From assembly GCA_964534845.1 (NCBI GenBank), contig CAZHPV010000004.1, forward strand, positions 21,490-85,489: 64,000 nt of DNA. The letters run 5' to 3'. The translations under genes and the position numbers were made by a program. This document shows, in pieces, positions 19,080 through 27,571 of the stretch. The notes beneath the pieces are model-generated. The model saw only the letters and a program-made list of their open reading frames with translations, was not told the DNA's origin and made no database searches. The number at the start of each line of letters is the position of its first letter. Positions within the stretch are counted from its first letter, which is position 1. Origin of the DNA: CALCKU01 sp964534845. Its GTDB lineage: Bacteria > Pseudomonadota > Alphaproteobacteria > Caulobacterales > Maricaulaceae.

Positions 19080-20021
19080 ATGATTGTCGAAAGTCATATA
19101 AGTCCAATTCGGGTGGTTAAAATCATCTGGCGCCGAATTTTAACCATGACCATTCTAACCAGCGCCATCATTGTTCCAATTCAATATTTTAATCTCAAAC
19201 AATTTTCCATCGGTATAACGACGCCCTTGGTTCTGGGCACGGCCATTTCCATATTTCTAGGCTTTCGTACAAATTCTGCCTATGACCGCTGGTTTAAAGG
19301 GCGCAACCAATTTGGTACTCTGATCGCAAATGGCCGTAATTTCGGTTTGATATTAGCCCGGGTGCATGAACGTTATGAAAACCTCCAGACGGGTGCAGAT
19401 TCACAAACAGCCAGCTTGATAATGCCGCGCATGATTAGGCGGACCATCGCCTATACTTGGATGTTAGGCTACCAACTTAAAGACCTCGACCCGTTTGACA
19501 TCGAAAATATTGAGGAATTACTGGAGCCGGACGAAATCACACAATTAAGAAACGTGCATAATCCCGCCTTGAAACTATTATATAATCAGGAAAAGGATTT
19601 TCGGCGCGCTGCCGCCGAAAATCAGTTTCTCGACGGCGAACATTTCGAGGTGGTTGCCATTATGCGAACTTACACAAACGCGCAAACGGAATGTGAGGCC
19701 CTTAAAAATACACCATTTCCTACCCATTATACCTATTTCACAGATGTTTTTGTCTGGCTATTGGTTGTTTTGCTATCCTTGTCATTACCTGCGGATGAGA
19801 ACTCAGGCTATTATGCCATACCGCTTGTTGTCCTCATTGGGTGGATTTTTTCAATGATAGAAGGCATTGGCGATTATATGGATCACCCTTGGTCAAATAA
19901 CCGCAATGTCGTGCCAACAGACTTCCTAAGCCGTAATCTGGAAATTGATCTGCGTAGGTTCGCGCTTTCTGAAACCGATCTACCCCTCCCCCTAGGCCCG
20001 GTAGACGGAGCCGTTTACTAG
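19080..20021 (+). CDS. Bestrophin/UPF0187-family membrane channel
   Basis: 313 residues, ATG 19080, with AGGGG eight bases upstream. Two hydrophobic segments near residues 20-60 are followed by FRTNSAYDRWFKGRNQFGTL, the hallmark of bacterial bestrophins. Another hydrophobic pair (VFVWLLVVLLSLSLP and YYAIPLVVLIGWIFSMIEGI) lies near 220-265, then the DYMDHPWSNNRNVVP block. Bacterial homologues form pentameric ion channels in the inner membrane. It converges on the adenylate cyclase gene. Ion selectivity cannot be read from the sequence. Confidence 0.88.
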   Translation: MIVESHISPIRVVKIIWRRILTMTILTSAIIVPIQYFNLKQFSIGITTPLVLGTAISIFLGFRTNSAYDRWFKGRNQFGTLIANGRNFGLILARVHERYENLQTGADSQTASLIMPRMIRRTIAYTWMLGYQLKDLDPFDIENIEELLEPDEITQLRNVHNPALKLLYNQEKDFRRAAAENQFLDGEHFEVVAIMRTYTNAQTECEALKNTPFPTHYTYFTDVFVWLLVVLLSLSLPADENSGYYAIPLVVLIGWIFSMIEGIGDYMDHPWSNNRNVVPTDFLSRNLEIDLRRFALSETDLPLPLGPVDGAVY

Positions 20022-20040
20022 CCTCTGATAAAGCTTAATT

Positions 20041-20059
20041 GGGTCTATTTTTAAGACCT
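20041..20059. terminator. Weak hairpin between convergent bestrophin and cyclase genes
   Basis: GGTCT (20042-20046) and AGACC (20054-20058) flank a seven-base A/T loop midway in the 48-bp convergent gap. The stem is only five pairs with no T-run; listed as a possible bidirectional stop. Confidence 0.3.
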
Positions 20060-20069
20060 ATTCGGGAGT

Positions 20070-22319
20070 TTATTTTTCTGTAGCTTTGAAAACCCCGTCC
20101 CAATCCGCAGGCGGGGGGTTCGGTTTAAAAGTGTTAATCCGCTCTGACATAATTTTATAATAAAGCGGAACATCATAGGCTTTCGCCTTTTCTTCCAATG
20201 TCTTGGCCAGTGATAAAGCCTCATCCCATTTTTGGGTCCGGTAAGCCTCGATAAAGGTTGCGTGTTGCTTGGAGAACGCTGCAAAATCAGACCTTTGGGC
20301 TGTCTCCTCATCCCCTATGAGAATATAAATGCGCTCAGGATTAACCCGCCCGACAACCTCAACATAATCGGCTTCAATATAGGCAAAATCCTGTGAAGAT
20401 TGAACCGTTGCATGTCCGACCAAATTAGAGACACCATATTGCTTGGTAAGCCCTTCAATACGCGACGCCAAATTGGCGGCATCCCCGATCATAGAATAGG
20501 AAAAGCGCTGTTCAGACCCCAGATTACCGACACAACATATGCCCGTATTGACCCCAAGGCCCATTTTAACCGTATCAGGCCATTTAAACTCATTCTGATT
20601 ACTATATTCAGCATTCAAATCCGCGAGGCTGGACTGCATTTTCAAAATAGTCTGCGCTGCTTTTCTTTGATGATCGTCATCATCAAGCGGGGCATTCCAG
20701 AAAGCCACAATCGCATCCCCGATATATTTATCAATTGTGCCGTCCATCTCTTGAATAATATCCGTCATCGGGGTGAGAAATTTATTGAGGAAAAGTGTTA
20801 TATCTTGCGGGCGCATTGATTCCGAAATTTTTGAAAAACTTCTCACATCAACGAACATGACCGTAAGGTCTCGCTCCTCACCGCCAAGACTGAGTAAGCC
20901 TGGGTCCTCGCTGACACGTTTTACCATGGTCGGCGAGAGATACATGGAAAAGGCATTTCTAATCCGCGAGCGTTCATTCTCCGTCATATAGAATGATGCC
21001 AAGGTCGAAATCACATAAAGGCTTGTTACGGCCAAAAGCGGATAAACCGGGTCCAAAATATAAGAATAATTGGTAAAGGCATATATCGAGGCCGCCCCAA
21101 TAATATTAATCATTATCAAAATCAGGATCACGCCCCGAACCGCCGTTAGCCGCGGGAGCAAAACCGCCAGAATAAACCCTAATCCGACCACGCCCAACAT
21201 TTCGATAGTGCGGGCCCAATAGGGTCGGTAAAGAAATTGATCTCCCAATATTTGTTCGACAATCTGGGCATGAACCAAAACGCCCGGTTCCCCACCGCGA
21301 ATAGGTGTCGCCCGCAAATCCTTTAAACCTTCCGCCCCTGTCCCGATAAAAACAATATGGCCCTCTATCTTTTCTTGCCAGTCTTGATCTTCAGGAGCGT
21401 CGGAAAATATTTTCCAAGCCGGAATATAGCGTTCGGGATGCGGTTGCGTAAAATGAATAACCATATCTCCATTGGGCGTTGTGGGTATCTCAAAAGCACC
21501 AACTTTCAGACTGGCCATTTCCGGGTGTTCCAGGCTTTTATCGCCCAATTCACCCGAGGCATTGGCACTTTTAAGGACAAAATTATTGGCCCCTTGCGCT
21601 ACGCGCAGGGCTTCCATTGACAAAGACGGGAACAAACGCTCCCCAATGCGACCCAAAAGAGGGGCGCGGCGAATAACGCCGTCCCTGTCCGGTACAAAAC
21701 TCGCATGACCGACCCCAGCCGCCCTTTTTTCCAAAATGGGAAGCGCATGCAAGGCCCCGGCATAATTATTTATACGGGCTTGCGGACTTGTACCACTAAA
21801 GGCGAAGCCGTGCGGGCTCTGAGGTTGGGTGGGTGTTGGTTTATTAAGTAGAAAAAATCCCGTCACAATATTTGTGTGGTCGAAACTTTCAGCAAAAATA
21901 CTATCATGGGATATTAAGGATGAAATATTGTCAAATTTGCCCTTTGCTGCCGGGTTTTCTTGTAAAACACGGATCATATTTTCGGGCGATGTGCGGTCCC
22001 CTTCTGAAAATACAATATCATAAGCGACGACAGCCGCGCCCGCCTCTCCCAGACGCCGGTTAAGCTCTGCCATTTGCGTGCGCGGCCAGGGCCATTGGCC
22101 TGTGCGTAAAATGCTCTCATCATCTATATCGATAATACGAACCGGCACATCCGGATAATATTCGCGCGAATATTGGCGCTGCATCAGATCGAAATAAAGG
22201 TCGCTAAGTTGTTCAATAAACTTAGGTTTTATCACATAGGCCAAAAAAAACAGAAGCGTGATGAGAATCCCAATGCCCGAAATCGTAAACCACTTCCGCG
22301 AATTTGTTTTAACCGCCAA
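20070..22319 (-). CDS. CHASE2-domain class III adenylate cyclase
   Basis: 749 residues. No ATG is available: the frame has a stop just upstream at 22323-22325, so the start is the TTG at 22319. One membrane helix (ISGIGILITLLFFLAYVI, about 13-30) leads into a periplasmic CHASE2 domain (about 40-345: RIIDIDDESILRTGQWPWPR, VVAYDIVFSEGDRTSPENM). Three more helices follow (about 365-440), then the cyclase domain (about 490-680). Its metal ligands are in MFVDVRSFSKI and in DKYIGDAIVAFWNAP, where the Lys suits ATP; SMIGDAANLASR provides the transition-state residues. A periplasmic signal therefore probably controls cAMP production. It is the third gene of a unit with a FecR-like and a TPR/beta-barrel gene (58 and 47 bp gaps). 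Confidence 0.9.
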   Translation of the reverse strand: MAVKTNSRKWFTISGIGILITLLFFLAYVIKPKFIEQLSDLYFDLMQRQYSREYYPDVPVRIIDIDDESILRTGQWPWPRTQMAELNRRLGEAGAAVVAYDIVFSEGDRTSPENMIRVLQENPAAKGKFDNISSLISHDSIFAESFDHTNIVTGFFLLNKPTPTQPQSPHGFAFSGTSPQARINNYAGALHALPILEKRAAGVGHASFVPDRDGVIRRAPLLGRIGERLFPSLSMEALRVAQGANNFVLKSANASGELGDKSLEHPEMASLKVGAFEIPTTPNGDMVIHFTQPHPERYIPAWKIFSDAPEDQDWQEKIEGHIVFIGTGAEGLKDLRATPIRGGEPGVLVHAQIVEQILGDQFLYRPYWARTIEMLGVVGLGFILAVLLPRLTAVRGVILILIMINIIGAASIYAFTNYSYILDPVYPLLAVTSLYVISTLASFYMTENERSRIRNAFSMYLSPTMVKRVSEDPGLLSLGGEERDLTVMFVDVRSFSKISESMRPQDITLFLNKFLTPMTDIIQEMDGTIDKYIGDAIVAFWNAPLDDDDHQRKAAQTILKMQSSLADLNAEYSNQNEFKWPDTVKMGLGVNTGICCVGNLGSEQRFSYSMIGDAANLASRIEGLTKQYGVSNLVGHATVQSSQDFAYIEADYVEVVGRVNPERIYILIGDEETAQRSDFAAFSKQHATFIEAYRTQKWDEALSLAKTLEEKAKAYDVPLYYKIMSERINTFKPNPPPADWDGVFKATEK

Positions 22320-22377
22320 TATCTACCCCGTTTTTGAGCCCGCCAATGCAAAATAGGCGGCTAAATGCACCTAATGA

Positions 22378-23307
22378 CTAATTATCGCCCCCTAAGCCAT
22401 CAATCAGCTGGGACGGCCAGTCCGTTTCGTCAACCGACTCAAAGGGCGTAAGCAATTCCCCGTCAAGCCCGTCTTGCGGTATGGGGGTAAATAGACTCTC
22501 ATCAATGATAAAAGGTCTGAAATTCTCTTTTCCGATAGGTTTGGTCCGCAACCGTCTGGAAAAATAATTAAACAAGGAATCGGATACGACAAAGGGCTCA
22601 GAAGGTTTCTGATCTCCATTAGATACCAATACACCTGTACCGCTTTCCGTTAACTTCACCACTTGACCCGCAGAGGTAACCTCAACCTCGCCATTACGGT
22701 TCGCCGACGTATTGTTCTCGCCTGGCCCGCGCAGGATAATTAATGTGGCTCCGGCATGATTCATGGTGATTTTGTCAGATAAAAGGCCCTCTTTTTCCGC
22801 GCATAAAAAGGCTTCGGGACCCACAAGAACTTCTACCATAGTCCCGCGTATCCCCATTGTCGCCGTCGGGGTTTCCACGGTGATCTTATCAGGGTTTGTT
22901 TTTGAAATATTCCCCGATGTAAAACGAAACATGCCCTTTTTGACCTTTGCAGAGAGCGTATTTGTGTTTTGATTGGGGTCATAAACGAATTTGTCAATCA
23001 CCATGTCGCATTGCGGTCCAACGGTGAAAGTCGAATTATCCTTCAATAAAACCTGCAAACTCGCTCCAATTCTGGAATTGACGCGGTCTCCAAGAAAAAC
23101 AGGTTCTTTTACAACGGCTTGACGGGCAACATCTTCTTCGACACTTTTGATCTTGACTTCGCCCTTCACGGCCGCATTTCGGCCCACTTCCGGGGCCTCG
23201 CCAACATCTGCCATCGAAAGGGTACCAAAAGACAAAGCCCCGCTTACGAGGCCAAAACCCATGACGACCATATGGTGCCGCATATTTTGCGCGTATTTAT
23301 TTAGCAT
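22378..23307 (-). CDS. FecR-domain periplasmic protein
   Basis: 309 residues from ATG 23307, preceded by GAGAG; an ATG six codons upstream is also in frame. After a signal peptide (about residues 15-35, ending SMA) comes a FecR-type domain: GDRVNSRIGASLQVLLKDNS, TFTVGPQCDMVID, then VETPTATMGIRGTMVEV, the conserved block of the family. The C-terminal 100 residues (from about 210) are less typical and rich in Pro/Asp. In this arrangement it is not an anti-sigma partner: no ECF sigma gene or TonB receptor is nearby. FecR-like proteins beside CHASE2 cyclases are a recurring pairing, which suggests that it interacts with the sensor domain in the periplasm. Confidence 0.85.
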   Translation of the reverse strand: MLNKYAQNMRHHMVVMGFGLVSGALSFGTLSMADVGEAPEVGRNAAVKGEVKIKSVEEDVARQAVVKEPVFLGDRVNSRIGASLQVLLKDNSTFTVGPQCDMVIDKFVYDPNQNTNTLSAKVKKGMFRFTSGNISKTNPDKITVETPTATMGIRGTMVEVLVGPEAFLCAEKEGLLSDKITMNHAGATLIILRGPGENNTSANRNGEVEVTSAGQVVKLTESGTGVLVSNGDQKPSEPFVVSDSLFNYFSRRLRTKPIGKENFRPFIIDESLFTPIPQDGLDGELLTPFESVDETDWPSQLIDGLGGDN

Positions 23308-23354
23308 AAGTTCTCTCTTCTCCATAATCTAGCGTTAGGCCGAATTGAACAGGG

Positions 23355-24755
23355 CTAGAAATCAAAAATCACCCTTACATCTGTCCCGAAATTCTCAAAA
23401 TCATTGGAATCTATATTTGAAGCCCGCAAGTTGTAATTGAGGCCAGCCTCAATTCCGATCTGGTTTTTTTCCGATGCAAACCCCGTATTAAATTGATAGG
23501 CCATCGCAAGACGTCCCGATAATCGATTGTCTTTCCGGTCAGATCCAAAACCTGTTAGACGGCCATCATAATCCAAATGTCTCCAAGACGCACGTCCTTT
23601 GAATTTCCAACGGTCGGCCACATCCGAGATGATTTGCACACTCGCTTTCGGCCCATTATAGGCGAAGGCATCGAGGTTGGCGGTCTTAACCTCATACCCT
23701 AAACTAACACCAAGTGTATGTTTTTGCTCAATTTTTTGTAAAATTCCGCCATTGACTTGTAATTTCACACCATCGCGCAAATCTTCCAATGGGGCTTGAG
23801 TTAGGTTTTCATAATCCTGATATTCACCGGAAACACTAACGGAGACCCGCCGTGTCGGACTATTTTGCCGCGTGGCCGTTACCTGCGGACCAATTTGGGT
23901 TAGGTAGGACTCACCGCTCACATTTAACCGGCGAAACTTACTATCGACAAAGACACGCGACGTATCTCCAGATTTAAACGACACGCCCAAACGCGCATCT
24001 ACCGCAGAATAATCGGCCTCTCGAAAAGTCTGATGGCTTTGTATCTGCCCGCTTAATTCCGCGCGTAAAACCAAATCGTTTTTTTCTGCTAGCTGATGGG
24101 TTGCCTTTACGCGCCCGCTAAAAACCCCGGACACATCGCCCAGATCATTAAATCCGAACACCGCCTCAGTGAGCTTATTGCCCGCATTACTATCTAAGGC
24201 CCCGCCGACAGTAACCTGCGCCTTAATCGGGTCCGAGGCATCATGAGCCGATCCGGTTGCACTCGAGCGCGTATAGGCGGATTTATATTGTGCGGAAAGC
24301 GTGCTTGTCCCGTCATTTGTGTCCTGAGCGGTTGGATATAAACGTCCCGGTGGGGTTTGAAACTTAACCTTATAGCGCTCCATTGTTTCTTCTTGATAAT
24401 CATTCAAATTCTGTCGTTTTAAAAGATCAAGTTCGCGCAAGGCCGCTTTCTGGTCATCAAGACGATATAATATATGGGCGTAAAACAATCTGGCGGAGTG
24501 CCAATTTGGATTGGCATATAACATACGTTCAAGGGCTGCGGCGGCGGTTAGCATCTCGCCCTTACGCACTTGCTGTTTGGCAAATTCCAGATTCAGCGCA
24601 TGATCATCAGGGTTTTGATAAACGTCTTGCGCTTTTATATTGGATGGGAAGGCCCGGGACGTTTCAAGGGATTGGGCATGGACTTGCGGCGCAAAAGCCA
24701 AAAAACACATGCAAAAACAGCACATTAGAAACACCGCCTCGTAAAAGCGCGTCAT
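23355..24755 (-). CDS. TPR-containing predicted outer-membrane beta-barrel protein
   Basis: 466 residues from ATG 24755, just before the signal peptide (FLMCCFCMCFLAFAPQVHAQ); further in-frame starts up to 24863 lack a signal at the right place. Residues about 45-150 are TPR-like helices (NLEFAKQQVRKGEMLTAAAA, PNWHSARLFYAHILYRL). From about 185 to the end the sequence alternates polar and hydrophobic residues in strands (GVFSGRVKATHQLAEKNDLV, WRHLDYDGRL) and ends in VIFDF, the terminal aromatic expected of an outer-membrane barrel. The layout resembles surface lipoprotein assembly modifier (Slam, DUF560-like) proteins, but that name is only a suggestion. First gene of the FecR/cyclase unit. 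Confidence 0.75.
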   Translation of the reverse strand: MTRFYEAVFLMCCFCMCFLAFAPQVHAQSLETSRAFPSNIKAQDVYQNPDDHALNLEFAKQQVRKGEMLTAAAALERMLYANPNWHSARLFYAHILYRLDDQKAALRELDLLKRQNLNDYQEETMERYKVKFQTPPGRLYPTAQDTNDGTSTLSAQYKSAYTRSSATGSAHDASDPIKAQVTVGGALDSNAGNKLTEAVFGFNDLGDVSGVFSGRVKATHQLAEKNDLVLRAELSGQIQSHQTFREADYSAVDARLGVSFKSGDTSRVFVDSKFRRLNVSGESYLTQIGPQVTATRQNSPTRRVSVSVSGEYQDYENLTQAPLEDLRDGVKLQVNGGILQKIEQKHTLGVSLGYEVKTANLDAFAYNGPKASVQIISDVADRWKFKGRASWRHLDYDGRLTGFGSDRKDNRLSGRLAMAYQFNTGFASEKNQIGIEAGLNYNLRASNIDSNDFENFGTDVRVIFDF

Positions 24756-24932
24756 GTGACCTATCTTATTTAGCCGGAATTCGGCTAGAAAATATTGTCG
24801 TCCAGACATTATGCCCCCGTCATTGGACCTTATAATATGCAAAGAATACGCCCCTTTGCCCACTCATTATCTATCAAGTAAACTATGCAAAGACAATGCC
24901 AATTCACCAAGCCCCACGTCAAATAGGCCTGA

Positions 24933-26234
24933 TTATAAAATAAACTTACTCAGGTCCTGATTACGCGCCAATTTGCCAACATGGTCTTCAACATATTTAG
25001 CGTTAATTTCTAAGGCTTCACCATTTTTATCTGTCGCGCTAAAACTAATATCATCCAGCAATCGCTCCATCACCGTATGCAGACGTCGCGCGCCTATATT
25101 CTCTATAGACGCGTTCACATCCGCAGATATTTTCGCTATTTTTGCGATTCCATCATCTGTGAAGGTCAAAGTCACGCCCTCTGTTTCCATGAGCGCCTTA
25201 TATTGTTTGATGAGGCTGGCTTCGGGTTCTGTCAAAATACGCACAAAATCCTCTTCTGTCAGCGCCCGTAATTCCACTCTTATCGGTAAGCGGCCTTGTA
25301 GTTCAGGCAATAAATCGGACGGTTTGGCCACATGAAACGCGCCAGAGGCAATAAAAAGGATATGATCGGTTTTAACAGGACCATATTTGGTCGAAACCGT
25401 TGTACCTTCTATAAGAGGGAGAAGGTCGCGTTGCACACCTTCGCGCGACACCTGACCACCGCGCGCATCTGAGCGCGCTGAAATTTTGTCGATTTCATCT
25501 AGAAAAACAATACCGTCATTTTCGGCCTTATCCAAAGCCTCACGTGTAATATTGTCTTCATCAATAAGTTTATCCGCCTCCTCGGCAAGTAATGGTCCGT
25601 GAGCATCGCCTATTTTCAAGGTAACTTTTTTAGTCCGGCCCTGCCCTTTAAACAGAGAGCCTATATCCATCATGCCCATACTGGCTCCGGGTTGACCCGG
25701 AATTTCGAACCCCTGAAAGGGCGACGCTGTGTCAGAAAGCTCAAGATCAACCTCTGTATCATCCAGCTCTCCAGCAATAAGTTTCTTGCGAAATTTATCG
25801 CGCGTCGCCTCACCCGCAGTCGCGCCGACCAGCGCGTCAAGAATACGTTTTTCTGCGGCAAGCTCGGCTTTCGCGCGCACCTGGTCGCGTTTGGTTTCGC
25901 GCACATTTGATATCGCGGCCTCGATCAAATCCCGAATGATTTGCTCCACATCACGTCCGACATAGCCCACTTCCGTGAATTTAGTGGCTTCAACCTTAAT
26001 AAAGGGCGCATTTGCCAGTTTTGCCAAGCGTCTGGAAATTTCGGTTTTCCCAACGCCGGTCGGCCCGATCATCAGAATGTTTTTCGGGGTAATTTCCGGC
26101 CTTAAGTCCTCCGGCACACGCCGGCGCCTCCAGCGATTTCGAAGCGCTATCGCCACAGCCCGTTTCGCATCTGATTGCGCCACAATATGCCGATCGAGCT
26201 CGGAAACAATTTCGCGGGGAGAAAAGTCAGTCAT
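24933..26234 (-). CDS. hslU: HslU, ATPase subunit of the HslUV protease
   Basis: 433 residues, the usual length. Walker A GPTGVGKT is at about residue 55 and the Walker B/sensor region at GIVFLDEIDKI. The I domain lies between them and the C-terminus ends in KFIL, the tail that docks on HslV. The protein unfolds substrates for the HslV peptidase in the cytoplasm. hslV is not adjacent on either side, unlike in many proteobacteria, and is absent from the window. The gene reads away from a polytopic membrane protein gene 76 bp upstream. Confidence 0.97.
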   Translation of the reverse strand: MTDFSPREIVSELDRHIVAQSDAKRAVAIALRNRWRRRRVPEDLRPEITPKNILMIGPTGVGKTEISRRLAKLANAPFIKVEATKFTEVGYVGRDVEQIIRDLIEAAISNVRETKRDQVRAKAELAAEKRILDALVGATAGEATRDKFRKKLIAGELDDTEVDLELSDTASPFQGFEIPGQPGASMGMMDIGSLFKGQGRTKKVTLKIGDAHGPLLAEEADKLIDEDNITREALDKAENDGIVFLDEIDKISARSDARGGQVSREGVQRDLLPLIEGTTVSTKYGPVKTDHILFIASGAFHVAKPSDLLPELQGRLPIRVELRALTEEDFVRILTEPEASLIKQYKALMETEGVTLTFTDDGIAKIAKISADVNASIENIGARRLHTVMERLLDDISFSATDKNGEALEINAKYVEDHVGKLARNQDLSKFIL

Positions 26235-26310
26235 AAGGTGTAACTAGGTATTTAAGGTAAAATATCAAGGGTTTTGCACTATGTAATTCCAGTCCCTCAA
26301 ATCGCACTTA

Positions 26311-27411
26311 TCAAGGTTTGAAATCAGGGTTATAGGGGGGCGGGAAGACTTTCCAACCCGGTAAAAATTTTAGTAATATATCCCGACCCTTATGCCAACC
26401 AGCGCCAAGAAATACGATCATACCGCCGAGCACTATCAAGGTCACCGTAATGATCGAGCCAATACCCAGGCCCGTATCTTTTATCAGAAAACCTAAAGCA
26501 AAGGCGGCATATCCCAAAGAGGATACAATCAGGGCGCGCCGGTTGATTGCCAAAGCAATAATCGTGATAAACCCTATAATAATCAATAATATAGCAGCAT
26601 CTGTCTCTTTGAGGGTCATGACAGGGACAAGACCGAAAAGCATGTCCGCATTCAGCCTAACTGTCTCCAGCGCCAGACCGTGAATTATCAGCGGGGCCGC
26701 CGTGAAATGCAACCAAAAAGCATTATCAGAAAACCGAGTCGTGCGGTGTAAGTCCTTACCGTCATAATAAAGCGCGGCGGTAAATGTTATGATCCCGCCC
26801 AAACATAAAATCCAACCTAAATGCGCTGTCGCAAAATCAGGCATGAGCTTAAAAATCAACGTATAAAACACATAAAGCGCCGAGATCGCGATCAAGGCAA
26901 TACAAAAGGGAAGCCGCACGCGCAGATAAAATAAAATCATGGCGCCCATTGTGATCAAAGCCGTGGTTATACCCCCGCCAAATCCAATATCAGATATAAC
27001 AGCCCCGACCCCGCGCTGCACAAAAATCAAAAAGGCAAGCGCAGAGATGAGTGTCGGCAAATGAGCCCGCCGACGCCGACCAAAATACTCGGCAAATAAG
27101 GCCATAATCACCGCTGCACCCAGAAAGGCTAGCTTTGCGCCCATAATGGCCGCCAGCGCCGCTAAACCAAAGGCCAAAAGGACCATGCCGATAGCGATAA
27201 AAACGTCCGAAAAGCCTCTTACAAACCGTAGATTTTCTTCATTGCCAATAAAGGCCTGATCATCACTCGGCCCGGTTTGATTACCCGCCCCTCCAGCCTG
27301 CCCAAGCTGTTGTCCGGCTTGTTTATTTGCGAGCATCTCTCCGGCCTGAGCCTCAGTGATTATGCCGGCCTCTAATGCGGCTTTAATTTGTGCGGGTGTC
27401 ATCTCTGTCAT
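26311..27411 (-). CDS. Polytopic membrane protein with SHOCT-like N-terminus, function unknown
   Basis: About 366 residues from ATG 27411; a GTG two codons upstream and an ATG three codons downstream are also possible. The N-terminus (TPAQIKAALEAGIITEAQAGEML) is a short helical SHOCT-like motif, followed by a Gly/Gln linker. From about residue 70 there are roughly ten to twelve hydrophobic segments (for example VFIAIGMVLLAFGLAALAAI), ending in a short proline-rich tail. The layout resembles DUF2157-type proteins but I would not insist. Same direction as hslU. Confidence 0.7.
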   Translation of the reverse strand: MTEMTPAQIKAALEAGIITEAQAGEMLANKQAGQQLGQAGGAGNQTGPSDDQAFIGNEENLRFVRGFSDVFIAIGMVLLAFGLAALAAIMGAKLAFLGAAVIMALFAEYFGRRRRAHLPTLISALAFLIFVQRGVGAVISDIGFGGGITTALITMGAMILFYLRVRLPFCIALIAISALYVFYTLIFKLMPDFATAHLGWILCLGGIITFTAALYYDGKDLHRTTRFSDNAFWLHFTAAPLIIHGLALETVRLNADMLFGLVPVMTLKETDAAILLIIIGFITIIALAINRRALIVSSLGYAAFALGFLIKDTGLGIGSIITVTLIVLGGMIVFLGAGWHKGRDILLKFLPGWKVFPPPYNPDFKP

Positions 27412-27571
27412 GGGCACAGTCTAGCAGGATTGTATCTTGCGGCAAGCCATAGGGTAAATTGCTTTATACAAAATCCGGAACTGATTATCGTAAATTCGCC
27501 CAAGGAACGGACAAGTCCTTGCTGACGACCTTAAGGCCTATTAATATAAATCCACTACTCGGAGGATTATC

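Noticed and set aside
20070..24755. FecR-like gene as part of an iron-uptake signalling system
   Set aside because: No ECF sigma factor and no TonB-dependent receptor are adjacent; the partners are a cyclase and a TPR barrel.
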